A DNA stretch of 16,322 bases from JBFJKD01 sp038106145 (GCA_038106145.1 JAYODD010000030.1:1-16322); one strand, 5' to 3'; numbered from the stretch's first letter, positions 6,882 through 14,046 are shown. Notes: generated by a model not told the origin, from the letters alone. Numbers and translations: made by a program.

Positions 6882-7274
6882 ATGAGTATGCAAGATTCTG
6901 TCGCCGATATGCTGACCCGTATTCGCAACGCCCACGCGCGTAACCGCGAAGCGGTCACCATGCCGACATCCAAGTTAAAGGTGGCGCTGGCGCAGGTGCT
7001 CCAGGAGGAAGGTTATATCCTGGGGTTTAGCGTTAGCGAAGGCAGCAAACCGGAGTTGACGATCAAATTGAAGTATTTTGAAGGTCGACCGGTTATTGCG
7101 GAAATAAACCGTTATAGCCGGCCGGGCCTGCGCCGGTACGCGCATGCCGATAAATTACCTCAGGTGCGCGGTGGCCTGGGTATTGCGGTAGTGTCGACCA
7201 GCCAGGGTGTTATGACAGACCGCGCAGCGCGGGCGGCTGGCGTTGGTGGTGAGGTGCTCTGCACAGTTTTCTAA
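6882..7274 (+). CDS. rpsH: 30S ribosomal protein S8
   Basis: The 130-residue protein matches S8, starting MSMQDSVADMLTRIRNA and containing SRPGLRRY and GLGIAVVSTSQGVMTDRAAR. S8 binds 16S helix 21 and organises the central domain; in E. coli it is the translational repressor of the spc block. An in-frame ATG at 6711 would add 57 residues inside rpsN and is rejected. ATG 6882 has AGAGGA at 6866-6871 and gives the family length. Confidence 0.97.
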   Translation: MSMQDSVADMLTRIRNAHARNREAVTMPTSKLKVALAQVLQEEGYILGFSVSEGSKPELTIKLKYFEGRPVIAEINRYSRPGLRRYAHADKLPQVRGGLGIAVVSTSQGVMTDRAARAAGVGGEVLCTVF

Positions 7275-7287
7275 CGGGACCGATCGA

Positions 7288-7821
7288 ATGTCTAGAGTAG
7301 CAAAAAATCCGGTGGCGATACCCAAAGGCGTTGAGGTCCGGCTCAGCGACAGCGATATTTCCGTTAAGGGAAGCCTCGGACAGCTGTCCATGGACGTGCA
7401 CTCCTGCGTCGAGATACAGCAGGGCGACAACGTTTTGACGTTTGCAGCCAAAGATGGCGCGCAGACCTCGCGGGCGCTGGCCGGGACGGTGCGCACCCTG
7501 GTGAACAATATGGTAGTGGGCGTTAGCCGGGGGTTTGAGAAAAAATTACTGCTGGTGGGAGTAGGTTATCGTGCCCAGGCGCAGGGTAAAAAATTGAACC
7601 TCACCCTTGGGTTTTCCCACCCGGTTGAGTATGCAATGCCCGATGGTGTGACGGTCGAGACGCCCAGCCAGACCGAAGTGGTGTTGCGCGCTGCCGATCG
7701 GCAATTGCTGGGTAAGGTGGCTTCCGAAATTCGCGGCTTCCGTCCGCCAGAGCCCTACAAGGGTAAAGGGGTTCGTTATGCAGACGAGTTTGTGCGGCGT
7801 AAAGAAGCCAAGAAAAAGTAA
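7288..7821 (+). CDS. rplF: 50S ribosomal protein L6
   Basis: From ATG 7288 the product is 177 residues, the same as E. coli L6. It has two tandem L6 folds, an N-terminal SRVAKNPVAIPKGVEV start and a C-terminal FRPPEPYKGKGVRY signature. L6 sits near the sarcin-ricin loop and the elongation-factor binding site. The frame is open to 7243 inside rpsH, but GGGA at 7276-7279 and family alignment support 7288. Confidence 0.97.
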   Translation: MSRVAKNPVAIPKGVEVRLSDSDISVKGSLGQLSMDVHSCVEIQQGDNVLTFAAKDGAQTSRALAGTVRTLVNNMVVGVSRGFEKKLLLVGVGYRAQAQGKKLNLTLGFSHPVEYAMPDGVTVETPSQTEVVLRAADRQLLGKVASEIRGFRPPEPYKGKGVRYADEFVRRKEAKKK

Positions 7822-7833
7822 CAGGTATACGAT

Positions 7834-8184
7834 ATGAATGAGAAGAAATTAGGTCGTTTACGCCGGGCCCGTCGCGCGCGAGCAAAGATCCAGGAGTCGG
7901 GCACGGTACGATTGTCTGTACATCGGACGCCGCAACATATTTATGCGCAAATACTCTCTGGCGGTGGCGACCGAGTACTGGTTAGCGCATCTACGCTGGA
8001 CAGTGCGTTGCGTGGTGGCAAGACCGGCAATATCGACGCCGCGCGGTCAGTGGGCAAACTGATTGCCGAACGTGCAAAGCAAGCGGGTGTCACGCGCATC
8101 GCATTTGATCGCAGTGGCTTTAAGTATCACGGTCGCGTTAAGGCGTTGGCCGATGCGGCGCGCGAAGGCGGACTGGAATTTTAA
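7834..8184 (+). CDS. rplR: 50S ribosomal protein L18
   Basis: The 116-residue protein has a basic N-terminus (RLRRARRARAK), RLSVHRTPQHIYAQ, and the C-terminal FDRSGFKYHGRVKALADAAR typical of L18. L18 brings 5S rRNA to the large subunit with L5. AGGT at 7823-7826 is 7 bases before the ATG. Twelve bases separate it from rplF and 10 from rpsE. Confidence 0.97.
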   Translation: MNEKKLGRLRRARRARAKIQESGTVRLSVHRTPQHIYAQILSGGGDRVLVSASTLDSALRGGKTGNIDAARSVGKLIAERAKQAGVTRIAFDRSGFKYHGRVKALADAAREGGLEF

Positions 8185-8194
8185 AGGTTGAATC

Positions 8195-8707
8195 ATGGCT
8201 AAGAACAACCCCCGAGAAGTGGACCCAAACGAAGGGTTAATGGAAAAACTGGTTCAGGTGAACCGGGTAGCAAAAACGGTAAAAGGTGGGCGCATTTTTG
8301 GCTTCACCGCTTTGACCGTGGTGGGCGACGGTAACGGCCGAGTTGGGTTTGGCCGGGGCAAGGCGCGCGAAGTCCCGCTAGCCATTCAAAAAGCCATGGA
8401 AGCGGCGCGGCGCAATATGATTCAGGTCGATCTGAAAGGTCATACCTTGCAGTATGCGATCAAGGCCAATCACGGCGCGTCAAAAATTTATATGCAGCCG
8501 GCATCTGAAGGTACCGGTGTTATTGCCGGAGGCGCGATGCGTGCGGTACTGGAGCTCGCCGGCGTGCAGAACGTATTGGCAAAATGCTACGGTTCGACCA
8601 ATCCGGTCAACGTGGTGCGCGCTACGTTTAAAGGGCTGCAAACCATGCGGGCGCCGGACGAAATAGCCGCCAAGCGTGGCAAAACGGTTGAAGAAATCAC
8701 TGGCTAG
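8195..8707 (+). CDS. rpsE: 30S ribosomal protein S5
   Basis: The 170-residue product has the S5 double-stranded RNA-binding domain (about residues 15-75) with VNRVAKTVKGGRIFGFTALT, followed by the C-terminal S5 fold with GAGGAMRAVLE-like and CYGSTNPVNVVRAT segments. The loop near residues 27-33 is where spectinomycin-resistance changes map in E. coli; it looks wild type. S5 affects decoding accuracy and mRNA entry. AAGG at 8185-8188 is 6 bases upstream of the ATG. Confidence 0.97.
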   Translation: MAKNNPREVDPNEGLMEKLVQVNRVAKTVKGGRIFGFTALTVVGDGNGRVGFGRGKAREVPLAIQKAMEAARRNMIQVDLKGHTLQYAIKANHGASKIYMQPASEGTGVIAGGAMRAVLELAGVQNVLAKCYGSTNPVNVVRATFKGLQTMRAPDEIAAKRGKTVEEITG

Positions 8708-8754
8708 ATTACCGCCAACAGAGGGTGTCGCTGGCGCAATTGGGAAGTTGGAAC

Positions 8755-8943
8755 ATGGCGAAAGCAAAGCAGATCAAGGTAACTCAGGTACGTAGCGCGC
8801 ACGGTCGCCTGCCCGCTCACAAAGCGTGCGCGGCGGGTTTGGGGTTGCGCCGTATCGGGCACACCGTGGCTGTGGAAGACAGTCCAGCGGTACGCGGCAT
8901 GATTAACAAAATTTATTACATGGTTAAGGTCGAGGGAGAGTAA
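8755..8943 (+). CDS. rpmD: 50S ribosomal protein L30
   Basis: From ATG 8755 the product is 62 residues, matching the short bacterial L30. It contains the signature GLGLRRIGHTVAVEDSPAVRGMINKI. L30 is a small peripheral large-subunit protein. GGAAG at 8742-8746 supports this start; an in-frame ATG at 8725 would add ten residues unlike the family. The stop is two bases before rplO. Confidence 0.96.
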   Translation: MAKAKQIKVTQVRSAHGRLPAHKACAAGLGLRRIGHTVAVEDSPAVRGMINKIYYMVKVEGE

Positions 8944-8945
8944 GC

Positions 8946-9395
8946 ATGCGCCTCAATACGTTAAGTCCAGCGCCAGGGCGCGTACGCGACGGGAAGCGCG
9001 TTGGCCGGGGTATCGGCAGCGGGTTGGGCAAAACTGCCGGCCGCGGCCATAAAGGGCAGAAAGCGCGGTCCGGTGGACGGGTGCGGCCTGGGTTCGAGGG
9101 CGGCCAAATGCCGCTGCAAAAACGCCTGCCGAAGTATGGTTTTACCTCGCGTATTGGCCGTGTAACCGGTGAGATTCGTCTCGCCGAGCTGAACAAGATT
9201 GAAGGCGACGTCGTGGATTTGGCGGCGTTGCGCGCCGCCGGCCTAATTACCGGCGCAATCACACGGGCCAAGATTTTTCTGTCCGGCGAGTTACACAAAG
9301 CAGTGACGGTCAAGGGTGTGGCAATCACCAAAGGCGCACGTGCGGCGCTTGAAGCGGCCGGTGGCAAGGTCGAAGACGAGAGCGCTAATGGCTAA
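8946..9395 (+). CDS. rplO: 50S ribosomal protein L15
   Basis: The 149-residue protein starts MRLNTLSPAPG and has the glycine- and arginine-rich extended N-terminal region (GRGIGSGLGKTAGRGHKGQKA) followed by the C-terminal globular domain with KGARAALEAAGG. L15 is a late assembly protein of the large subunit that threads into 23S rRNA. GGAGAG at 8935-8940 overlaps the end of rpmD. Its last eight bases overlap the start of secY. Confidence 0.97.
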   Translation: MRLNTLSPAPGRVRDGKRVGRGIGSGLGKTAGRGHKGQKARSGGRVRPGFEGGQMPLQKRLPKYGFTSRIGRVTGEIRLAELNKIEGDVVDLAALRAAGLITGAITRAKIFLSGELHKAVTVKGVAITKGARAALEAAGGKVEDESANG

Positions 9396-10719
9396 AGCGC
9401 CCGGTATGGCCGTCGGCAATCAAAAAGGTCTGGGTGAGCTATGGGCTCGCCTGCGCTTTTTGTTGCTGGCGATTGTGATATACCGGATCGGTACGCATAT
9501 TCCGGTGCCGGGGATTAATCCCGATCGCGTGGCCGACCTGTTTAACCAGAATCAGGGCACCATTCTCGGCATGTTTAATATGTTTTCGGGTGGTGCGCTG
9601 GAGCGTATGAGTATTCTGGCGTTGGGGATCATGCCGTATATTTCCGCGTCGATCATTATGCAATTATTGACGGCGGTGACTCCGTCCCTGGAACAGTTGA
9701 AGAAAGAGGGTGAAGCCGGGCGCCGCAAGATTAGTCAGTACACGCGTTATGGCACGGTATTGCTGGCAATTGTACAGGGCACCGGAATGGCCTATGGCCT
9801 GGCCGGACAGGGTCTTGCCTACTATACCGGTTTTACGTTTTTTCTTATCGCCATCACGTCGTTGGTCACCGGCGCGGTGTTTATGATGTGGTTGGGCGAA
9901 CAGATTACCGAGCGCGGTATTGGCAATGGCATATCGATGCTGATTTTTGCCGGTATTGTCGCTGGATTGCCCAGCGCGTTGGGACAGGCATTTGAGTCGG
10001 CACGTCAGGGCGATCTGAACATTTTGGTGCTGTTTATCGTTGGCATTATCGCGATCAGTGTGGTGTATTTTGTGGTCTTTATCGAGCGTGGCCAACGGCG
10101 CATTACGGTGAATTACGCGCAACGTCAACAGCAGGGTCGTAAGTCTTTTGGTGCGCAGAGCAGCCATTTGCCGCTGAAAGTAAATATGGCTGGCGTAATC
10201 CCTGCGATTTTCGCCAGTAGTATTTTGCTGTTTCCGTCGACGCTCGCGGCAATGTTTGGCCAGGGCGCGGGAGCGCCGGACTGGTTGCAGGACGTGTCCC
10301 TGTTTCTCGGGCCAGGCCAACCGCTGCACGTGTTGTTGTTCGCCGGACTGATTATATTTTTCTGCTTCTTCTATACGGCTCTGACATTTAACACCAGGGA
10401 AGTGGCAGACAATCTCAAGCGCGGTGGTGCCTATTTGCCAGGTATTCGCCCCGGAGATCAAACCGCGAAGTATGTCGATGGTGTGGTGACGCGCCTGACT
10501 CTGGTGGGTGGTTTGTATATGGCTGGCGTGTGTTTGTTGCCCCAGTTTCTGAATGTGTACTTTAACGTACCGTTCTATCTGGGGGGGACGTCATTACTGA
10601 TTGCCGTGGTGGTAACCATGGACTTTATGGCACAGGTGCAATCGCACATGATGTCCAATCAATATGACTCTCTGCTAAAGAAAGCCAATATGAAAGGGTA
10701 CGGCGGCGGCCTGCGTTGA
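9388..10719 (+). CDS. secY: SecY, channel subunit of the Sec translocon
   Basis: The 443-residue inner-membrane protein has the same length as E. coli SecY and the expected ten hydrophobic segments. It forms the protein-conducting channel with SecE and SecG and works with SecA or the ribosome. Visible signatures are GTHIPVPGI after the first membrane segment, the plug region GMFNMFSGGAL (about residues 61-71), and the cytoplasmic loop with GIRPG (352-356). Arg354 matches the key E. coli Arg357. The start overlaps the rplO stop by 8 bases; the upstream in-frame ATG at 9316 is inside rplO and rejected. Confidence 0.98.
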   Translation: MAKAPGMAVGNQKGLGELWARLRFLLLAIVIYRIGTHIPVPGINPDRVADLFNQNQGTILGMFNMFSGGALERMSILALGIMPYISASIIMQLLTAVTPSLEQLKKEGEAGRRKISQYTRYGTVLLAIVQGTGMAYGLAGQGLAYYTGFTFFLIAITSLVTGAVFMMWLGEQITERGIGNGISMLIFAGIVAGLPSALGQAFESARQGDLNILVLFIVGIIAISVVYFVVFIERGQRRITVNYAQRQQQGRKSFGAQSSHLPLKVNMAGVIPAIFASSILLFPSTLAAMFGQGAGAPDWLQDVSLFLGPGQPLHVLLFAGLIIFFCFFYTALTFNTREVADNLKRGGAYLPGIRPGDQTAKYVDGVVTRLTLVGGLYMAGVCLLPQFLNVYFNVPFYLGGTSLLIAVVVTMDFMAQVQSHMMSNQYDSLLKKANMKGYGGGLR

Positions 10720-10737
10720 TTGAATTGAGGTGAGAAG

Positions 10738-10854
10738 ATGAAAGTAAGAGCGTCTGTAAAGAAAATCTGCCGCAACTGCAAAGTGGTGCGGCGTAAACGC
10801 GTGGTGCGGGTGATCTGCAAGGTGGAACCGCGCCACAAGCAGCGTCAGGGTTAG
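10738..10854 (+). CDS. rpmJ: 50S ribosomal protein L36 (zinc-ribbon type)
   Basis: This 38-residue protein reads MKVRASVKKICRNCK and ends HKQRQG, a clear L36. The zinc ligands Cys11, Cys14, Cys27 and His33 are all present, so it is the zinc-binding form. L36 binds 23S rRNA near the 5S contact. GAGGTGA at 10727-10733 precedes the ATG by 4 bases. It is the last gene of the spc block, followed by a 156-base gap. Confidence 0.97.
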   Translation: MKVRASVKKICRNCKVVRRKRVVRVICKVEPRHKQRQG

Positions 10855-10870
10855 AGTATACAGTAGGTTA

Positions 10871-10899
10871 TTGATTTTTATTGGTTTCGGAGCTATTCT
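10871..10899 (+). promoter_or_regulatory. Likely promoter of the alpha block
   Basis: TTGATT (10871-10876), a 17-base spacer and TATTCT (10894-10899) fit sigma70 boxes, each four of six. The position, just after rpmJ and about 105 bases before rpsM, matches the location of the E. coli alpha promoter. The upstream stretch is AT-rich (10865-10883), which would help. The alternative is simple readthrough from the S10 promoter; both may operate. Confidence 0.5.
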
Positions 10900-10904
10900 G
10901 TTGC

Positions 10905-11010
10905 GCCTTTTTGCCAGCCTGACCGGTCGCGGATGGGAGCGGCAAGAGGCACCGGCGCATGGGGTCGAATCCGGAAGAGACACATGAACAGTACAGTTGG
11001 AGTAATGTAA
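10905..11010 (+). promoter_or_regulatory. Structured leader before rpsM, possible S4 target
   Basis: This stretch can form a long-range stem: GCC (10905-10907) and TTGCC (10911-10915) with GGCAA (10941-10945) and GGC (10948-10950). An inner CCG/CGG hairpin (10923-10932) and a CCGG/CCGG pairing (10952-10955 with 10971-10974) are also visible. In E. coli, S4 represses this operon by binding a pseudoknot in a leader of similar length. I cannot show the same fold here; the S4 role is inference from position. Confidence 0.4.
10984..11010 (+). CDS. Possible 8-codon leader peptide ending at the rpsM start
   Basis: ATG 10984 opens the frame MNSTVGVM and stops with TAA at 11008-11010, directly touching the ATG of rpsM and in the same frame. 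A purine-rich GGAAGAGA (10973-10980) lies just upstream as a possible binding site. The Shine-Dalgarno GGAG of rpsM (10999-11002) lies inside it, so translating ribosomes would cover that site. An ATG-TAA start-stop at 11005-11010 is also present. It may be chance. Confidence 0.25.
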   Translation: MNSTVGVM

Positions 11011-11367
11011 ATGGCCCGTATTGCCGGCGTCAACATACCAGACAACAAACATGCGGTGATCTCACTCACCTATGTTTACGGCGTGGGACGTGCCACCGCC
11101 AGAAAAATTTGTAGCGATGTGGGCATTTCGCCTTCAGTGATGATGAGCGAGCTGACGGCTGAGCAACTCGACGACGTGCGCAACGCGGTGGCCAAATTTA
11201 GCGTTGAAGGGGATTTGCGCCGGGAAGTTAACATGAACATCAAGCGCTTGATGGATCTCGGATGTTACCGCGGGATCCGCCATCGCCGTGGTTTGCCGTT
11301 GCGTGGGCAGCGCACCAAAACCAACGCGCGCACGCGCAAGGGACCGCGCAAACCGATCAAGCGCTAG
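11011..11367 (+). CDS. rpsM: 30S ribosomal protein S13
   Basis: The 118-residue product starts MARIAGVNIPDNKHAVISLTY and contains the helix-two-turn-helix region with GVGRATARKIC. It ends with the basic RGQRTKTNARTRKGPRKPIKR-type tail that reaches P-site tRNA. S13 forms the head bridge to the large subunit and pairs with S19. GGAG at 10999-11002 is 8 bases before the ATG. It is the first gene of the alpha block. Confidence 0.98.
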   Translation: MARIAGVNIPDNKHAVISLTYVYGVGRATARKICSDVGISPSVMMSELTAEQLDDVRNAVAKFSVEGDLRREVNMNIKRLMDLGCYRGIRHRRGLPLRGQRTKTNARTRKGPRKPIKR

Positions 11368-11397
11368 CCCATATTTAGCGCGTTGTATGAAGCATCA

Positions 11398-11415
11398 AAC
11401 AACCGCTGGTTAGTT
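11398..11415 (+). promoter_or_regulatory. Small hairpin in the rpsM-rpsK gap
   Basis: The 94-base gap between rpsM and rpsK contains AACAACC (11398-11404) opposite GGTT-A-GTT (11408-11415), a 7-bp stem with a one-base bulge and a GCT loop. No T-run follows it, so it is not a terminator. I found no convincing promoter in the gap. Its function is unknown, and the pairing is weak enough to be chance. Confidence 0.2.
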
Positions 11416-11461
11416 ATCCAGAATTCGAGAACGAAAGAGCGAACCCAGGAAAGTATCTGTT

Positions 11462-11854
11462 ATGGCGAAAACACCGGCGAAGACTACGCGTAAAAAAGTC
11501 AAACGCACTGTAATTGACGGCATTGCTCATATTCACGCGTCCTTCAATAACACGATTATTACCATCACCGACCGTCAGGGTAACGCACTTAGCTGGGCTA
11601 CCTCCGGTGGCTCGGGTTTTCGCGGTTCCAGGAAAAGTACGCCGTTCGCGGCCCAGGTGGCGGCAGAACGCGCAGCGGTTGCGGCCCAGGAATTTGGTTT
11701 GCAAAATCTCGATGTCGAGGTCAAAGGCCCAGGTCCGGGGCGGGAGTCCGCGGTGCGCGCCCTTAACAACACCGGGTTGAAAATTACCAATATCACCGAC
11801 GTGACGCCGATTCCACACAACGGCTGTCGTCCCCCTAAAAAACGTCGCGTGTAA
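11462..11854 (+). CDS. rpsK: 30S ribosomal protein S11
   Basis: The 130-residue protein contains the S11 signatures HIHASFNNTIITITD and GLQNLDVEVKGPGPGRESA and ends in the basic PPKKRRV tail. S11 sits on the platform of the small subunit near the E site and the mRNA exit. AGGA at 11447-11450 is 11 bases before the ATG, a slightly long spacing. No closer start would give the family N-terminus. rpsD follows after 15 bases. Confidence 0.98.
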   Translation: MAKTPAKTTRKKVKRTVIDGIAHIHASFNNTIITITDRQGNALSWATSGGSGFRGSRKSTPFAAQVAAERAAVAAQEFGLQNLDVEVKGPGPGRESAVRALNNTGLKITNITDVTPIPHNGCRPPKKRRV

Positions 11855-11869
11855 AGAGGATCCATACCG

Positions 11870-12490
11870 ATGGCAAGATATCTTGGCCCAACTTGCAAAC
11901 TGTCCCGCCGGGAAGGGACCGACCTGTTTCTGAAAAGCGGAATCCGTCCCCTCGAGTCCAAGTGCCGGGCGGAAAGTATTCCCGGACAACACGGCCAGCG
12001 GCGTACGCGCCTGTCGGATTACGGCGTACAGTTGCGGGAAAAACAAAAGGTTCGCCGCCTTTACGGCATCCTGGAAACGCAGTTCCGTAACTATTACAAA
12101 GCCGCCGCGAGTCAACGTGGGGCTACCGGTGAAAATCTGCTGCGCTTGCTGGAACAGCGCCTGGACAATGTGGTGTACCGTATGGGGTTTGGTTCCACCC
12201 GCGCCGAGGCGCGGCAACTGGTGTCCCACAACTGCGTTCTGGTGAATGGTAAAAAAGCCAATGTTCCCTCGTTCCAGGTCAACGCGGGCGATGTGGTTAG
12301 TATTCGTGAAAAATCCAAAAACCAGCTGCGCATTCAATCGGCGCTGCAACTTGCTGCTCAGCGCGGTGAGGTTGACTGGGTCGAGGTTGATGCTGGAAAA
12401 ATGCAGGGTACTTATAAGCGCCTGCCGGATCGGGCCGATTTACCCGCCGAGATCAACGAAAACCTTATTGTCGAACTTTACTCAAAGTAA
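11870..12490 (+). CDS. rpsD: 30S ribosomal protein S4
   Basis: The 206-residue product equals E. coli S4 in length, starting MARYLGPTCKLSRREGTDLF and ending IVELYSK. The S4 RNA-binding domain covers about residues 95-160, with RLDNVVYRMGF and ARQLVSHNCVLVNGK. Only Cys9 and Cys32 are present in the N-terminal region, so the four-cysteine zinc site of other lineages is absent. S4 starts 30S assembly, affects decoding accuracy and, in E. coli, represses the alpha operon. AGAGGA at 11855-11860 supports the ATG. Confidence 0.98.
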   Translation: MARYLGPTCKLSRREGTDLFLKSGIRPLESKCRAESIPGQHGQRRTRLSDYGVQLREKQKVRRLYGILETQFRNYYKAAASQRGATGENLLRLLEQRLDNVVYRMGFGSTRAEARQLVSHNCVLVNGKKANVPSFQVNAGDVVSIREKSKNQLRIQSALQLAAQRGEVDWVEVDAGKMQGTYKRLPDRADLPAEINENLIVELYSK

Positions 12491-12520
12491 GGATCAACTA
12501 AGGATCAAGTAAGGCTTAAA
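12488..12520 (+). repeat. 11-base tandem repeat with Shine-Dalgarno-like units before rpoA
   Basis: TAAGGATCAAC (12488-12498) is followed at once by TAAGGATCAAG (12499-12509) and a degenerate third unit TAAGGCTTAAA (12510-12520). The TAA of the first unit is the stop codon of rpsD. Each unit begins with TAAGG, complementary to the 3' end of 16S rRNA. The third unit sits six bases before an in-frame GTG (12521) that could serve as an alternative rpoA start. The repeats may have arisen by slippage. Confidence 0.7.
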
Positions 12521-12541
12521 GTGACCCTAACAGGTATGTCT

Positions 12542-13540
12542 ATGCAAAATTTAACCAACGAATTGCTTACGCCACGCACCATCGACGTTACGGAGTACAG
12601 TCCGAATCACGCCAAGGTGGTGCTCGAACCGCTGGAGCGGGGGTTTGGCCACACGCTGGGTAACGCGTTGCGCCGCATACTGTTGTCGTCCATGCCGGGC
12701 TGTGCGATCGTCGAGGCGGAAATCGAAGGGGTGTTGCACGAGTACAGTGCCCTTGAAGGCGTGCGCGAAGATGTCATTGAAATTTTATTGAATCTCAAAA
12801 ATGTGGCGCTGGTCATGCACGGCAAGGACGACGTGTTGTTGACCCTGAGCAAATCCGGCACCGGGCCGGTTACCGCGGGTGATATTCAGACCGACGCCAG
12901 CGTCGAAATCAAGAATCCCGATCACATTATTGCCCACGTGTCCGGTAAAACGGGACTGACGATGCGCTTGCGCGCGCAGCGCGGCAGAGGTTATCAGCCC
13001 GCCGATAGCGTGCAGGGGGATGAAGAAGAGACGCGTGCCATTGGCCGTTTACACCTCGATGCGTCCTTTAGCCCGGTACGTCGGGTATCCTACGTGGTGG
13101 AAAGTGCGCGGGTCGAGCAACGCACCAACCTGGATAAGCTGGTGCTGGATCTGGAAACCAATGGCACTATCGATCCGGAAGAAGCCATTCGTCGCGCCGC
13201 CACCATTCTGCAACAGCAACTGGCCGTGTTTGTCGACCTCGAGAGCGAGAAAAAAGCTGCGCCGGTTGAGAAGGAAGATCAGATTGATCCCATTCTGCTG
13301 CGCCCGGTCGATGATCTGGAGTTGACCGTACGCTCGGCCAATTGCCTCAAGGCGGAAAGTATTTATTACATCGGCGATTTGATTCAGCGCACAGAAGTGG
13401 AACTACTGAAAACCCCGAACCTGGGCAAGAAGTCCCTTACTGAAATCAAAGACGTGCTGGCGTCGCGCGGCCTGTCCCTGGGTATGCGCCTGGAAAATTG
13501 GCCGCCAGCCAGCCTGAGAAAAGAAAGCGAAAGCATTTAG
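12542..13540 (+). CDS. rpoA: RNA polymerase alpha subunit
   Basis: From ATG 12542 the 332-residue protein aligns with Pseudomonas alpha from residue 1. The N-terminal domain (about 1-232) drives alpha dimerisation and polymerase assembly and contains ERGFGHTLGNALRRILLSS. A short acidic linker leads to the C-terminal domain (about 248-332), which binds UP elements and activators. Arg264 in TVRSANCLK matches E. coli Arg265. AGGT at 12532-12535 suits this start. In-frame GTG 12521 (with AAGG six bases upstream) and ATG 12536 are alternatives that would add seven or two residues. Confidence 0.98.
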   Translation: MQNLTNELLTPRTIDVTEYSPNHAKVVLEPLERGFGHTLGNALRRILLSSMPGCAIVEAEIEGVLHEYSALEGVREDVIEILLNLKNVALVMHGKDDVLLTLSKSGTGPVTAGDIQTDASVEIKNPDHIIAHVSGKTGLTMRLRAQRGRGYQPADSVQGDEEETRAIGRLHLDASFSPVRRVSYVVESARVEQRTNLDKLVLDLETNGTIDPEEAIRRAATILQQQLAVFVDLESEKKAAPVEKEDQIDPILLRPVDDLELTVRSANCLKAESIYYIGDLIQRTEVELLKTPNLGKKSLTEIKDVLASRGLSLGMRLENWPPASLRKESESI

Positions 13541-13560
13541 GAAACGCGCCCATCTGGGGT

Positions 13561-13572
13561 AGCACCGGTGCT
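13561..13572. promoter_or_regulatory. 12-bp perfect palindrome in the rpoA-rplQ gap
   Basis: AGCACCGGTGCT reads the same on both strands and lies in the 64-base gap between rpoA and rplQ. As RNA it could form only a tight 4-bp hairpin. As DNA it could be a binding site for a dimeric protein. No T-run or promoter boxes accompany it. It may be a remnant or chance. Confidence 0.3.
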
Positions 13573-13604
13573 CGGATAGTAACCGTCTGCAGGAATTGAA
13601 TGTT

Positions 13605-14006
13605 ATGCGTCATCGTAAAAGTGGCCGTCAGTTAAATCGCAACAGCTCGCATCGTCGCGCTCTGTTTCGCAACATGGCAGCATCCCTGGTGGAACACGAA
13701 GTGATTAAAACCACGCTCCCTAAAGCCAAGGAATTGCGCCGCGTGGCGGAGCCTTTGATCACCCTGTCCAAGGTGGACAGTGTCGCCAACCGTCGCTTGG
13801 CGTTTGATCGGCTGCGCGATAAAGCCGCAGTCGGCAAGCTGTTTAATGACCTTGGTCCGCGCTACGAAGCGCGGCCGGGTGGCTACCTGCGGATCCTCAA
13901 ATGTGGCTACCGTACCGGTGATAGTGCACCAATGGCGTATGTGGAATTGGTGGACCGCCAAACCACGACCGACGTCGAGGAAATCGAAGAAACCACGGCG
14001 GAATAG
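13605..14006 (+). CDS. rplQ: 50S ribosomal protein L17
   Basis: The 133-residue product starts MRHRKSGRQLNRNSSHR and contains IKTTLPKAKELRRVAEPLITL and FNDLGPRYEARPGGYLRILKCGYR, all diagnostic of L17. It sits at the solvent side of the large subunit near the tunnel exit. AGGA at 13591-13594 is 10 bases before ATG 13605; an in-frame TTG at 13596 would add three residues and is rejected. The C-terminus is acidic and a few residues longer than in E. coli. It is the last gene of the cluster. Confidence 0.98.
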   Translation: MRHRKSGRQLNRNSSHRRALFRNMAASLVEHEVIKTTLPKAKELRRVAEPLITLSKVDSVANRRLAFDRLRDKAAVGKLFNDLGPRYEARPGGYLRILKCGYRTGDSAPMAYVELVDRQTTTDVEEIEETTAE

Positions 14007-14015
14007 TTCCGCTGG

Positions 14016-14046
14016 AAAAAAACCGGGGCTTGCCCCGGTTTTTTTT
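14016..14046 (+). terminator. Intrinsic terminator after rplQ
   Basis: CCGGGG (14023-14028) and CCCCGG (14033-14038) enclose a CTTG loop. Seven A's (14016-14022) lie before the stem and eight T's (14039-14046) after it. The stop codon of rplQ ends 9 bases upstream. The A-run before the stem means the reverse strand also shows a GC stem followed by T's, so it could act in both directions. Confidence 0.95.

Noticed and set aside
9664..10461. 265-codon open frame on the minus strand
   Set aside because: It is antisense to secY and reflects that gene's codon pattern rather than a gene.
11414..12349. 311-codon open frame on the minus strand
   Set aside because: It is antisense to rpsK and rpsD, with no domain features or binding site that I can recognise.
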